A stretch of 64,000 nucleotides of DNA from Loxodes magnus (GCA_946699065.1 CAMPDV010000093.1:558001-622000), one strand, 5' to 3'. Shown: positions 52,280-64,000, counted from the stretch's first letter. Made by a program: numbers and translations. The notes: generated from the letters alone by a model not told the origin.

Positions 52280-53130
52280 AATATTACTGGATTAATATCT
52301 GCATTTTCAGCGGCTTTGAGAAAGCAGGAGTTCGTAACATCCTAGAGAAGCTAAGCAAGGAAAATGGCTCTAAAAAGGTAACCCACCAAATTGAGAGTTC
52401 TACCTTGGAAGAGATACTTAGGAAATAGGTTTAAAATATTAAGCACTCTGAAGACTGGATTTCGCCACAGAACAGTAAATAAACTATGATTAGCTGATAA
52501 AAATGGTATAAGATATCCTGGAAGAAGTCAAAAGACTGAAGAATGATAATAAGAGAATGAAAGAAAAACTTGAAATAGCAGAAAAAATTTAATTTAGACT
52601 CATTAACTAAGAAAGAGTCCTTTACGCTTTCTGAAATATTTCACAATATAAGAACGGCCAATCTTAAAACCAGCATTAAAAGCAGAAAGAACAAGGCAGT
52701 AGGATAGAAAAGAAGAAAAAATAAATAAAAGTTATAGCATTAAATGGAATTAAGGGAGTTCAAAATGATAAAATGATATCTGAAGAAGAAAAAACCCAAG
52801 ATTAAACCAGAAGAGAAACGAAATGTAATTATCACAAATCTTTAATGTATCTGTGGAAAAAATTCCATAAATTTAAGAACTTCAAATAAGAGTACAGAAA
52901 TTGTTAGAAGAATTATGAGAATAAAAAGAAGAAACAACAACTAAAATAAAAATATTAAATTGAAACAAATTTGAAAGCATTTAAATAAAAAAGATATGAC
53001 CCTTATCTATGGGAAAGAAGATTTCGAGTACCACATATGGCAAGAAGAAAATTTGTAGATTTTTACAAATTTTATATCTAGAAATTAACGGGAAATAGGT
53101 TGAAATACCTCCAAGAACGTCAAACATTTA
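52280..53130 (+). mobile_element. decayed copy of the family 1 knuckle retroposon
   Basis: Its coiled-coil section (LEEVKRLKNDNKRMKEKLEI; QERVLYAFWNISQ) matches that of 55984-56921 (LQEEVRKLRKDNEKLMENLN; QERELSAFWNISQ). The knuckle is degenerate (CNYHKSLMYLWKK keeps only part of the pattern). The typical start was not found, so the 5' end is probably lost or changed. Broken in several places. Boundaries are approximate and I saw no target duplication. Confidence 0.6.
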
Positions 53131-53715
53131 ATTTTATCTTGTCTTTTGAAATTTCTGTAATTTTTTTCTTTATTTAGATTTTTAATGAATCACCTTGCTG
53201 AATTTATAAAAATTTAAAATTATTAATTTGAAAATTAATCTTATAATACTTTTAATCTTTTACATAATTTAAATTTCTATTTTGGTAAATTTCCAAACAC
53301 CCTTCCAATAATTTATTTAATAAAAAGAAAATTCATAGTGATATTTTAATTTTTAATTTAACTACCTTTTATAATGGCTAATATTCTTAAGATACTATAA
53401 ATTAAAATAAATAAAGATTAAAAGATAATTATTTCTAAGATTGAATTATATAATTTATATATAGAAAAATTTAATAATAATAATAATAAACTTCTTTACT
53501 ATTAATCAAACTTAGTTATTCAAGTTAAAGATTGCACTTAAAATTATTAAAAGCTAGTTAATTTTAACTTTGCTTTTTATTTAAAGTTTCTACTTTCCTC
53601 TTTCTAAAAATTTAAGCAATATTTTTAAAAACTTATATTATCTAAGTAGAAGATATTCATATATTTATAAAAGCAAATATCAAATTATCTAAAATTTAGT
53701 TATTTAAAATTGAAC

Positions 53716-54040
53716 AAATAAATAATTAATAAATAAGATTAAAGAGTGCGTAGTACCTCAATGGCTAGCAGTTTTTTAATAATTATTTTTAAAGTTAAAA
53801 TATTGCTTTCTGAAGTCTTCCACAATGATAGATTCCTTTGTGAGTCTTTTCTTCTATAGGGCTGTTATCAGAATGCTCTAGTATCTGACATCTTTCATCA
53901 ATAACGTTACTTGATGTCTCTTTAATCTTAGTCTTCTCTCTTGGCTCCTACCAAGATTTTTGTTCGGTCTCCCCCATGGATACTTCCTGGTACCAGATCT
54001 TAAGTCAATCTCAGTTAGGGGATTGCTCCTCCCTATTTAT
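53716..54040 (-). mobile_element. short retroposon with conserved 3' hairpin (type C, copy 3)
   Basis: Shares the 3' end (TACTACGCACTCTTTAATC then ATTTATTAATTATTT) with the type C elements but has its own body. A frame from ATGGGGGAGACCG stays open for nearly 100 codons (MGETEQKSWQEPREKTK). Directly abuts copy 4, which inserted next to its 5' end. Confidence 0.5.
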
Positions 54041-54045
54041 ATATA

Positions 54046-54408
54046 AATAAATTGGATTATAGAGCGTGTAGCACTCTCATTGGTACACAGCTCTTTAAAT
54101 TAATTTTATTTAATGTCGAAAAATAAAATTTTATGGGTTTCTCTATCCTTTTTTTCTCTTCCTGCAGTACGTCCCTGAAATTTTTCCTTCCAAAGCATAG
54201 GATGCAATATGCAATTGCGGGTATATTTCCCCGACCTATGATGAAGAAGGTTTTCTCCTGGCATTCAGAGTTCTCCAGCTTGTCGAATCTTCCTTCTCTT
54301 GCTATTGGCTTCTTTTTCTCCGATTTATCCTCCGTCCACGCTCATTTTAGTGCCTTGCTGTGCCTCCAAACAGTATCCGAAGAAAAGGGCTTTCCACCCT
54401 ATTTAAAA
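54046..54408 (-). mobile_element. short retroposon with conserved 3' hairpin (type C, copy 4)
   Basis: Close sister of 25541-25908 over the whole body. 3' end AGAGTGCTACACGCTCT plus ATTTAT tail. Flanks both contain TTATATATAA, a likely target duplication. The two sisters differ by scattered substitutions and a few indels, so they are not a recent duplicate of the locus. Confidence 0.6.
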
Positions 54409-55377
54409 TATTTTTTTATATATAATAAATAAAGCAATTTTAATGATAATGTATAATTTGATATTAAATAAGTAAAAATAAAAATATAGGCACAGTATTA
54501 TAATTTCTAATTTTAATTAGTTTTTTTAATTATAAATTTTTCTAAAGCATTTACAAAGGTATAAAAATTATATATTTTTGAAAATAATAAAAAATAAATA
54601 ATTGGAAAAAGCATATAAAATACATCTTAATTGTATTTATAAAATAAACAATTTATTTTAGAATATTCTTATTTTATAAAAACAAATATCTTCTACAGAA
54701 AAATTTATACTATAATTTCTTAAAATTAGTTAAAATAAATTATTTTTTTAATTTAAGAGTAAAAAGAAAATTAAAACGCTAAATAAACAATAGAAAGAAT
54801 GATGAAGAAATTGAAAAAGAATTGAAAATTCTATTACTTTTTGGTTTTAAATATAGAGGCTTGGTAAATTATATTTTGATTGTTATAAAATTAATAGAAT
54901 ATATTAATTTTTAATTTAATTATTTTACATTTTAGACCTTCTTTCTTTGAACTATAATTTTCTTTAAAGATATGAAAGTGATTTGATTTTACGTTTAATA
55001 ATAAAAGTTTATAAATTTATATTTTAAGTTATTTAAATTAAATAACTAGAAAGTCTAAGTGAGTTATTCTCAATTTTTCAGATATTATGATAAAGCACGC
55101 TTATACAAGCTACGCAGAAAGTTATCTGAGATTCAATAAAGAAATTAAAAATTAATAAATTGAGATTAGCAAGTTTAATAGATTAAAAATTAAACCTATC
55201 ACTAGTATGGCTAAACTAATAAAATGTAAATGAATAGCTAAATTTTTTAATGCTCTATGTGGTTTTAAAAGAACTGAAACTTGAGTTCCTTTTTACTGAA
55301 AGAGCGAAAAATACAAAAATATTTTTTTACTTTAAGAAACAAGTTTCTTAGTAAGAAACTCTGCAGTTTTCAAGAAA
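54409..55377. other. AT-rich spacer
   Basis: No feature recognised. Confidence 0.4.
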
Positions 55378-55392
55378 AAGTAAAGAATATAT

Positions 55393-55711
55393 TAATTAAT
55401 TAATTAATTTCAACTAAAAAAGTTTTTGGACCGGAAACTCCTTTCCGATTGCACGACCCGACGCTCTCTTTTTATGGAATAACGGAGATATCCTGTTGTG
55501 CTCCAGGCACAGCTGCTAGGAAGCTCCATCGCTATGAGCAGCCAGGCTTCAAGCCCCTACCAAGAGCGGATAATCTCAAAGACAGCGTTCCCTTCAGAAA
55601 ATGACTCTGACCAGGGACTTTCTCAGCGACAGGAAAGGAACTTGTTCCTAGCCATAAAACCAGAAAGTTGTCACGAAGGTCATTCTCAGCTCCCGCCATC
55701 TTTTCAATTAT
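55393..55711 (-). mobile_element. short GC-richer retroposon (type D, copy 2)
   Basis: Flanked by a perfect 15-bp direct repeat, AAGTAAAGAATATAT, at 55378-55392 and 55712-55726. Nearly identical to 21722-22031, so one or both insertions are recent. The minus strand opens with ATGGCGGGAGCTGAG and stays open to the tail (103 codons, MAGAENDLRDNFLVLWLGTS). The 3' tail is AGTTGAAATTAATTAATTAA. Confidence 0.7.
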
Positions 55712-55983
55712 AAGTAAAGAATATATAAAAATAAAATTAATCTTCATTAAAAATATTATTGAAGGATTGATAGCAAATTTAATAGAATAAAGCAATTTTA
55801 AAGCATAAAATTACAATAAATAACTCTTATACAATTATTATTTATTAAAAGAAAATAATTAGATATTGCACCAAAGGGAATGCTAAAAGAAGCCAAAATC
55901 CAGTTATTATTTTGGTTAATTGCACCCTTTTAATTTTTTCTCAAGCTGATTTACCTATTTAATTATTCAGGAAGATAGGATTC

Positions 55984-56921
55984 GATAATAATAAGATAAA
56001 TTAAGTTTAGCAATTTTCGAGGATTTTCACCTCTTCATGCTGGACACCAGATTTTTCCAGTGTTAAAAATAAAGTTTTAGATGTTTCTACTCCTCTCTCC
56101 TCCCATTACTCTTGTCATTTCCGGATCTAGCCTTATTTCTAATTAAATTTTCTCTTGTAAATGTATCCTTATTCATTTAAGTATAATCTTTCTCTTATTT
56201 GTCTCTACTAAATTTGTTTTTTCTTCCTCTACTGTGCTTGTATGGTTCTTTATTTATTCCAGTACTTCTTGAAATTTTGGAATTCCTTGCAGCGTCTTCA
56301 TAAGTGTTCTGTCGAATTGCAGTAGTAATATTTCTTCACTACTTTTTGGAGTTTAACCTTAGTCTTCCTATTGGTCTCTACAATCATTATTGGATCTCCC
56401 CTTTGTTCATCTAATTTCTCTTCTATTATTTCCAGTCTAATACTCATATCAGATTGTTTCTGAAGCTAATTTTAGGATTAGCTACTCTGGTCTTAAGATA
56501 TGTTTCAGAAAGCGCTTAGTTCTCTTTCTTAGGACATAAGTCTGGATTCTATTCCTTCCGCTAGGTTGAGATTTTCCATCAGTTTCTCATTGTCCTTTCT
56601 CAGTTTCCTAACCTCTTCCTGGAGGTTTAGTACCACTTTAATGAGCTGTTCCATGCTCATCTGGCCAGAAGGATTGAACTTTGAGACCTCCTGGTGCAGA
56701 GCAGACTTCATCTGCTTTCTGGGCTTCTCTTCTGAGGTTGGAGTTATCTCATGTGTTGTCTTCTGAGCTTGTTTCTGTTCCTCTTCAGGTTGTTAGAATT
56801 AAGAAAAAGGTTAGGGTTAAGGGTAAGAAGACTATCCAAGGTTGGATTCAGGTTTCCTCTCCAACTTTTTGGAGGTGGTGTAGAAACCTCTTTTGAATCC
56901 TTCCATTTTTTTATTTATTTT
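55984..56921 (-). mobile_element. non-LTR retroposon, single apparently continuous ORF (family 1)
   Basis: Flanked by a perfect 13-bp direct repeat, GAAGATAGGATTC, at 55971-55983 and 56922-56934. The ORF, about 310 residues, begins MEGFKRGFYTTSKKLERKPE at the 5' edge. It has a Pro/Gln-rich head (SSYPQPQPFSQFQQP, all Q from TAA or TAG except a few), a coiled coil, and YYYCNSTEHLWRRC, a knuckle with the first Cys changed to Tyr, then a basic tail. I saw no frame break. The 3' end has GAGG-TGAAAAT-CCTC able to pair, and a TTATTATTA tail. It looks whole for its type but has no reverse transcriptase. Confidence 0.8.
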
Positions 56922-56959
56922 GAAGATAGGATTCTATAAGGAAGATTGGAGTCTAACTT

Positions 56960-57385
56960 TTTTCAATGTCTATGTTGGATTGCAGAGTCGATGGGGGCTT
57001 GATATTTGCCTATAGATTAAGTGGAGAAGATCAATCCTTAAGAATAGCTTCTTGTTGGGTTATTATGTATTGTACCTAAGAATTTCTGAAAGTAAAGTGT
57101 GACACTACTCAAACAGAGTCTTGATAATTAATAGTAACAAAATAAATAACTTCAAAAGGACAACAGTGACCTTAGAATTTATTAAGAAAAGCTGAAGAAA
57201 AATTGCAAGAAGATGGAAGAGCAATTTTATGAACTATTGAAGAGAAAGAAGAAATATCTCAACTTTAAATTAGTTCAAATAAAGACAAGTATCGTTAAGA
57301 AATGAATGGAAAACTATTATCATATTTAATTTTATGAATCATTTCCTCTAATTAAAAATGTCCACAACCCTTTTAGTTAAAATTA
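56960..57385 (+). mobile_element. 5'-truncated copy of the family 2 retroposon
   Basis: From about 57100 to 57385 it matches the 3' third of 9449-10415 (GTGTGACACTA...CAAACAG, the coiled-coil region, and the end AGTTAAAATTAATTAATT). The knuckle part is missing. 5' truncation is typical of target-primed reverse transcription. The left boundary is uncertain. Confidence 0.6.
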
Positions 57386-57840
57386 ATTAATTAGTTATTC
57401 TTTTCTATTGTAAATAAATTGCATTTTTCTATTATTTCTAGTTAATTATTTTTAAATAAAGTTTTATATTGCTTCTCTCTAATTTTAAAAGAATGACTAT
57501 ATTTAATATCTTATTTTAAATCCTTTTTTAAGATTATTAGTATCCTGATCTTTTATAATTGAAACTTTTTATATTTGTCTAATAGAATTTTTGTTTTTAA
57601 GATACAAAGGAAATAAAGCAGAATCCCTTCTTCTAACTTTTTTAGTAAATGTTGCTCTAAACGACTTATAGTTCTAAGTAAAATTAAAACTTGTAAATAA
57701 GTTATTTATTAAACTCTAAATCTTGAGATTATTATCAAAAAGAAAGGGAATAAGTGGCTCTAAGGTAACTTTCATTTATTAATTTATTTTTATTAAACTT
57801 CCCATTTTATAAATAAAAGTTATTCTTCTAAAATGTTTCT

Positions 57841-58407
57841 ATGGAACACAATGAGTCTATTCAAAAAGAGAAGTAGATCAAGTATAAAATAATTAAAGTG
57901 TGTTTACTTAAATTAAATCACTAAGTTGAAAAAAACTCCATTCAGGAAATTATTTCCATTTATTAAAAAGAACTTATTCTTACAATTTCTAATACTCACT
58001 CATTTAACAACACATTGATACATAATCAAGCTCAATTTGTTTATATAACTAAGACTTTAATAAATTCGAACATTTCTTTAATTAAGAGATTTATTTTAGA
58101 AGCTTTCTTATAACTAGTAGATTTTGGGAAATAAATAGAAAAAGTTATCTTTAAATGATCAGACTTATAAAAGCTAGAATTTTAAAAGAACCTAACTTCC
58201 TAAAATAGATAAATTATTCGAAATGTTTTATAAGGAATTATTGAAGAGAAGTTTAAGATGAAAAATGAAAAATCAGTAAATTACTTCAAATGGAATTTTA
58301 AGATGAGCTGTTCAATTGATTGCAATTATGTTCCAATATTAGGAATATTAAATTTTTAAATGCATTATGATTTAATAATAATTCATAAGAAAAGAAAAAT
58401 AAATTGA
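57841..58407 (+). CDS. hypothetical protein, 188 residues
   Basis: MEHNESIQKEKQIKYKIIKV to TGA at 58405-58407, one uninterrupted frame with a single internal TGA (FKWSDLQ). Predicted helical, Ile/Lys-rich. A further open stretch on the same strand follows (58675 onward, MQILHVINLKNCRC) and may be a second exon or a separate gene; it has no clear end before kelch-like gene 3. No family recognised. Confidence 0.45.
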
Positions 58408-59163
58408 TAGATATGAGAAAAATAGTTATACACCTTTTAGTTGAGAATTAAGAGTAAATGGAAATTATTAAATTAATTAGTTAAATCTTAATGTTTATAC
58501 AAAAATAAAGCTGATTTTCTTATCTAATTAGACAGCTTTTATTATTTCTTTCTAGGAACTTATTCTGTAATTATAAGCAATAAATTTTTAATCTCTAAAG
58601 AGTTTCTATTAAAGTCAGTTTAAGAATTAAGTTCTTATTTATAACTGAAAATCTTTATATGAGATTCAACAGATTATGTAAATTTTGCACGTAATAAACT
58701 TAAAAAATTGCAGATGTGAAGATAAACTTAATAAAGAAATAATTGATAAAATGATATAAATTCAAAATAAACTTTATGATATAATTTCAATAAAGTGGAT
58801 TTATAATCTATTGCCTTTTATAAGAATAAACTCAAATCCTAAAATTTAAATATCGGCTAAGCAATTATATTATTTTAAATTGAGTAATATATAAATAGAA
58901 GATAAATATAAGAGCCAAAAAAATTAAAAAATGAAGGAATTAGTAATTTAGATATAGTTTATATTTATCAATTTTAAAAGCTTATTATTGCTAAAAAAGT
59001 AAAGCTTTATTTAATTAAAATAATTTCCTGTGGGAACTAGTCTATGTAGTTTTAAATAAAGTTACCCTTTTAATATAAGCTAATCAGTTTAAATCAATTT
59101 ACTTATATTTATTATGAATTTAATTATCAAACTTTTATTATGTTAAGAGAAAATTAAAAATCC

Positions 59164-60441
59164 TCAATTTAATTTTCTAAATTTTAAGTTTTCTGCGTTA
59201 TATTCCCAAAGCTTCAGGTTCTCATTGTAGAAGAAAATAGAATCTCCATAAAACTATGGGACATTGTAACAAAACCCCTTGTTTTGATCTTCACATATCT
59301 AGTTTATTTGTACTCCATCGAACTATTATATTTAATTCTAAGGATTTCCGTTATTAAATATGAAAATAGAATCTTTTTGAGGTAGAAAAACTGATAGAGT
59401 TTTATATCCATTAGGCAAATCACTCTAATGCCTTGACCACTTGTTTGCTATTTTATCATAATAAAATATTCCGTTTGAAAAAACGTCACTATCTTTGTCT
59501 TTTCCTCCGAATCCGAAAACAAAGTCATAAAGCATAGCACAACTGTGACTGAAAGCGTAGAACGGGTAATTTGAAATAAATTCATGCTAGTTAGATTTAT
59601 ATTTAAAAATTTCGCAAGTTCGTTCTGACTTAGTTCCAGCAATGAGAAAAACATTTTCTCCGTTATCAAAAGCAACACCATGTGAGTATCTACCTTTTAA
59701 TTACGAAAATTTATGTACTTGGTTTTCGTTGATTAAAGTTAATCTTCCTTCCTATTTTTAACCTCCAGAGACTAATAAGATATTTTCAGTTAATTAGATA
59801 GCTCTATGATGCTAGTCGAATTTTTCGGTATTTTATAATTCTATTATAACTTTTTTTATAATGCTCTAAGAAACTTCAAACTGATAACAGAAAGAAGTAT
59901 CTTTGACACTAAATAATTTTTAAGATAAACCAACTGAGTCAAAATTCATTTTCTAAAAAGCCTATTTTATGACTTTTAAATCTGAAACTATTAGCTCTAA
60001 TTGGTTTTAAATAGGCTTAGTCAAAGGGAAATCAGGATCCTGTAATTTTTAAATAGCAAGCTGCATTTGATTATTTTTCTAACTACTTTATTATATTAAG
60101 CATTTTAATTTTAAAACCCTTGCAAAGTTTTAGGTTACTTTCTTATCTCCTAATTCCTGCAAATCATTAATATTTAATTCGATTTACGCTTTAATATTTT
60201 CAACATCTTCATAAATAATTTTTTGAAGAGTAGAAATCTCGTCGAAGCTTTATTTAAGTTTCTACTAAAGTTTCGAAGTTTCTTTCTTAGCTTAAAAAAG
60301 AATATCAAGAGTATCTTATAAAGTCTCTGCTTAGTTAATATTTCCTTAACTTTGTAGGTATAAGTTAATTTGTTTCTGCATTTCCTCGATTGATACTCTT
60401 TCTGACCCTCCACGGCTTTATCTTTGTGCTTCGTTGCTCAT
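59164..60441 (-). CDS. kelch-like protein 3, lacks the myristoylation Gly
   Basis: 425 residues, an uninterrupted length, MSNEAQRQSRGGSERVSIEE to TGA at 59164-59166. Very close to copy 2 in the carboxyl half, but Gly2 is Ser, so N-myristoylation should be lost and the protein may have left the membrane. The coiled coil is kept (LQQKLKQSFDEISTLQKIIY). The upstream 3' flank (59100-59160) resembles that of copy 4. Confidence 0.75.
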
Positions 60442-60746
60442 TGAAAAATGTTGAAAATAAATTTATGATTGAAATATAATTTTAAACTTAAGCTTTATAC
60501 TTTAATTAAGTAACTTAATTAAACATAGCTAACTTTACTTTAATTGTTCTATAAGTAAGTTTCTATTGTAATTTTCTATTCCAAAGTCACATCTTTATTT
60601 AAATTAAAGGATCTTCTATCATTGTAAGATAATATTATTAAAACTGGAAATGATTATTATTTTTGTACGTTTTACTATGTTTAAAAGAAATAAAGATGAA
60701 GAAATATGATTGTGTTTAGTTTAGAATTACATGATAATTTAATTAT

Positions 60747-61587
60747 AATAATAATAATATACTTAATGTTAATAAAATTGTTTACCGGTCACAGGACTTG
60801 AAACCTGGTCGCAGCTGCCACTATTTTTTTGCGTGGTTGGGTTCCTCGGTCTTTTTATTGAGAAGACAACTCTCATGAACAGATTCCGTGCTAAAATTCT
60901 AAAATATTTTTCTTTTATAGATCCCTTCCTTTGTTACATATAGTCTTGATAAAATTCTTAATGTTTTTTATTTTTCAATTTTTTGTTTAGTTTAAAAACT
61001 TTTATATCTTCTTAGAATATGTCATTATGATTTACAGTATCATCATTTTTTCTTTCTATTTTATTTTGAGTTCTTATATTCTAAGTTTTTTCAATGTTTT
61101 TAACTCTTGTGTTCGTTTAGGTTGTTTCATTACTATTTTCTTATTCTGTTATTTTTTCTTAGGATTGAGAGATTATTAATTTATTTTGAGGATCTTCAAT
61201 CTACATTGATACAACTGATGATGTAGGCAGTTAAGATTAGAACCGAATTTATTATCTTGTGATTTATTTATTATTTATTAATATTGTCTTGAGTTAATCT
61301 ATTTCAAGGTTGAGTTGTTTGTAGTTAGTAAGAATTTCTCGAATTTAATTTGTCAGATTTCAGATAGTTTCTTCTTTTTTGACTATAATTTTATTTAATT
61401 ATTCAACTTATTCTTTTTCTATTCAAGAAGTTTCTGGGTCAACCATGCGCTTTCCCTAGGAAGGAGATGAAGATCTTGATTATTCTAAGACTTACTTTTT
61501 TACTTTTAAATTAGATTGACTTTTTTCTAGCCTTCATAATTTCGGCCTTGCTAAGATGCTGTCCGATATTAAACTCCATTTTTTATT
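60747..61587 (-). mobile_element. non-LTR retroposon with tRNA-like 3' end (family 3)
   Basis: Flanked by a 13-bp direct repeat, ATAATTTAATTAT, at 60734-60746 and 61588-61600. ORF start MEFNIGQHLSKAEIMKARKK. The coiled coil is recognisable (IREILTNYKQLNLEIDQLKT); the knuckle is gone. The 3' end, AAAAAGACCGAGG...GGTTTCAAGTCC, matches the B box pattern GGTTCGANTCC, followed by AAGTATATTATTATTATTAT, as at 10459-11294. Broken in at least one place. Confidence 0.65.
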
Positions 61588-61619
61588 ATAATTTAATTAT
61601 TATTAAATAAACTTGATAA

Positions 61620-62046
61620 GCAAATAAATAAATAAATATGATTATAGAGTACATAGCACCTAGTTGGAGCGCAGTTCTTTCAATACTAATATTTAATATT
61701 AAAAAAAGTGTACTCATACTTCTTTTTGTCGTTCTATTCGTACAATAAGTTACGTCAGCTTCTCCAAATGGGGAATCTGCTTATTAAAAATTATTCTTGA
61801 GGGTTGAATCAAATGATCCAGTCTTCTTGAATAAGATCCAAATAACTATTAGTAATTAAATAATTGCCAGATCAGTCAGTCATACTTTCATACACTAGAA
61901 AGAATTTTCGGAAAAGCTAGGTTTGCCTCTTCAAAGCTTATCCACCCTTCCCTCGGTGAAATCTAGTGCGAGATTACTCGCAATGCAGTATTCACTACAC
62001 CAGATTACTTACTAGTTCTCCTGACCGTGGCTGACATCCATATTTT
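61620..62046 (-). mobile_element. short retroposon with conserved 3' hairpin (type C, copy 5)
   Basis: 3' end GGTGCTATGTACTCTATAATC with an ATTTATTTATTT tail; body unrelated by eye to the other four. Frame from ATGGATGTCAGCCACGG is long (MDVSHGQENQQVIWCSEYCI), though openness is weak evidence in this code. Immediately downstream of the family 3 element. Confidence 0.5.
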
Positions 62047-62249
62047 ATATATAATAATTCACAAATAAAGACAAAGGAAAGAGTTTATAGTAGATGATAA
62101 AAAAATAAGATTTAAAGTGTCTTAAAAGTAGATAATAAAATGCAATGTAAATTATTAAGTTAATTAATATATTTTTTATAGAGATTAAAAAGAACAAGAT
62201 TGGAGGTTTTCAAGTTCCAAGATGAAAATTAAATCAATCTCTTTAGTCA

Positions 62250-63216
62250 TGGATAAATAAAATGGTGGAAGGTTTCAAGAAAGGCTTCTATACCACCTCT
62301 TCCTGAGCCAAAAAGGAAGGGAGGAAGCAGGAAACCACTTCTTGGCTGTCGTCTTATTCACAACTTTAACCTTTTTCTTAATATTAACAACCTGGAATTT
62401 AATAAGAGGATCAGAAGAAGGCTCAGAAAGCAAGCATACTGAAACACCGACTTCACTAGAGAAGCTTAGAAAGCAGGCAAAGTCTGTTTTACACCAGGAG
62501 GTGTCGGAATTTAATCCTTCTGGCCAGATGAACATGGAACAGCTCATCCAAGTTGTAATAAACCTCCAGGAAGAGGTCAAGAGACTAAAGAAGGACAACG
62601 ACAGGCTAATGGAGAATTTGAACAAGTAAGAGGAAATCGAGTCAAGACTTATGTCCTAAGAAAGGGAATTAAGTGCATTTTGGAACATATCATAGAGTCA
62701 GAACTGCTAATCCTAAAATTAGCAATAGAAACAGACAGAACTGGGCAACAAGCTTGGAGAAATAGAAGAGAAGCTGCAACAGTAAATGAAACTTAATGAG
62801 CAAAGAGGTGATCCAATGCTGATAGAGGTAATTGACAAGAAGAATAAGGCAAAGTCAATCAAAGTAGTTAAAAGGTGCTATTTCTGTAATTCAGAGAAAC
62901 ACCTATGAAGAAGATGTGAATAATTCCTAAACTTTAAGAACCAGTATTGGAGAAAGTAGAGGAAACAGCAAGCGTAGCAAAAGAAAATGAGACAAATATA
63001 ACAAAGGAAAATTAGAGAGAGACTATTCATGAACTAGCTTGGAAATATTTATAGGAAGAAATATTTGCTGAACTGAAGACATAGTTAGAGACAACAAGAA
63101 AAAATAGGTAGGAGAGGAATAGAGACATATAAACCTTTTTTAATCCCGGAGCAATCTGGATCTGCATGAAGAGGTGAAAATCCTCGAAAATCGCCAAACT
63201 TAATTATTTTAATAAT
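62250..63216 (+). mobile_element. non-LTR retroposon with complete CCHC knuckle (family 1)
   Basis: The start MVEGFKKGFYTTS is at 62262. The middle aligns with 55984-56921 (EEVKRLKKDNDRLMENLN) and the knuckle CYFCNSEKHLWRRC is complete. The 3' end has GAGG-TGAAAAT-CCTC and AATAATAAT. The flanks AATCTCTTTAGTCA (62236-62249) and AATCTCCTTAATCA (63217-63230) agree at 12 of 14 bases, a target duplication that has aged. About two frame breaks. Confidence 0.75.
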
Positions 63217-63450
63217 AATCTCCTTAATCAAGAATAAGAAAACAGTAAAACGAGCTAGAATGAGAGTTTTGATCTATGTTTAAGAAATTTTTATTTAGCA
63301 TGTTACATGATTTAAATAAAAAAATTATGCAAAATGCCACAATATTCAAAATATGGAAACATTTATAGTTTATTTATTTATAAATTTACTTATATTTATT
63401 ATGAATATAATTAGCAAACTTTTATTATGTTAGGAGAAAATTAAAAATCC

Positions 63451-64000
63451 TCAATTTAATTTTCTAAATTTTAAGTTCTCTGCGTTATATTCCCAAAGCT
63501 TCAGGTTCTCATTGTAGAAGAAAATAGAATCTCCATAAAACTATGGGACATTGTAACAAAACCCCTTGTCTTGATCTTCACATATCTAGTTTATTAGCTC
63601 TCCATCGAATTACTAAACTTAATTTTAAGGACTTCCGTTATTAAATATGAAAATAGAACCTTTTTGAGGTAGAAAAACAGATAGAGTTTTATATCCATTC
63701 GGTAAATCGTTCTAATGTCTTGATCATTTGTTTATTGTTGTATCATAAAAATATATTCCGTTAGATAAATAGTTACTATCTTTGTCCATTCCCCCGAATC
63801 CGAAAACAAAGTCATAAAGCATAGCACAACTATGACTGAAAGCGTAGAATGGGTAATCAGAAATAAATTCCTGTTACTTAGATTTATATTTAAAAATTTC
63901 ACAAGTTCGCTCTGACTTAGTTCCAGCAACGAGAAAAACATTTTCTCCGTTATCAAAAGTAATTCCATGTGAGTATCTACCTTTTAATTAGGAAAAGTTT
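63451..64000 (-). CDS. kelch-like protein 4, N-terminus beyond the window
   Basis: Stop TGA at 63451-63453, last residues as in copies 2 and 3 (LWEYNAENLKFRKLN). The visible part carries the same kelch-type segments, with YDFVFGFGGMDK and a Trp-rich tail. The frame is open to the window edge. With copies 1-3 it makes an array of four genes in the same orientation. Confidence 0.75.

Noticed and set aside
62275-62629. Two overlapping standard-code frames, 62275-62625 minus and 62342-62629 plus
   Set aside because: The minus frame is a shadow of the retroposon ORF, and the plus frame is only part of it, cut by TAA codons that are Gln here.

Overview
The window looks like nuclear DNA of a ciliate with a karyorelict-type genetic code (Loxodes-like; NCBI code 27, with code 28 of Condylostoma as the alternative). 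It is very AT-rich. Read with the standard code almost nothing is open, but with TAA and TAG as Gln and TGA as Trp long proteins appear. The strongest single proof is a tRNA at 7532-7602 whose anticodon is UUA, the decoder of UAA. Several genes use TGA both inside as Trp and at the end as stop. Introns are tiny: 16, 19 and 23 nt, GTAAG/GTAAT...TATAG or TACAG, conserved between two paralogues.

Layout. 1-4257: a weak kelch-like 3' end, then a large disordered-protein gene (minus strand); its paralogue lies at 14088-17096. 4258-8523: AT-rich spacer with the tRNA-Gln. 8539-12589: a nest of four short retroposons, each with one ORF carrying a CCHC zinc knuckle and each flanked by a perfect 14-17 bp target-site duplication. 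12770-13103: a retroposon of a second type. 17097-20927: AT-rich spacer. 20928-21595: a divergent Rab-like GTPase. 21722-22031: a short GC-richer retroposon. 23128-24510: an F-box-like gene. 25541-25908: another short retroposon. 27391-46058: a gene cluster (unknown protein, receptor copy A, membrane protein, multi-span gene, receptor copy B in inverse orientation, two further unknown genes), then tRNA-Cys at 46154-46224. 47386-64000: an array of four kelch-like genes, all on the minus strand, with retroposons and one small gene inserted between them.

The two receptor copies are diverged over most of their length but nearly identical in the first kilobase, which points to gene conversion between inverted copies. 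The mobile elements all look like products of target-primed reverse transcription (variable-length direct repeats, simple A/T-rich 3' tails, no LTRs), but no reverse transcriptase was recognised in the window, so the source of the enzyme must lie elsewhere.

Limits: everything was read by eye. Three to five host genes contain a one-base frame break, several in poly-A runs, which may be sequencing error rather than decay. Large AT-rich stretches were only sampled, and exact starts are uncertain where noted.
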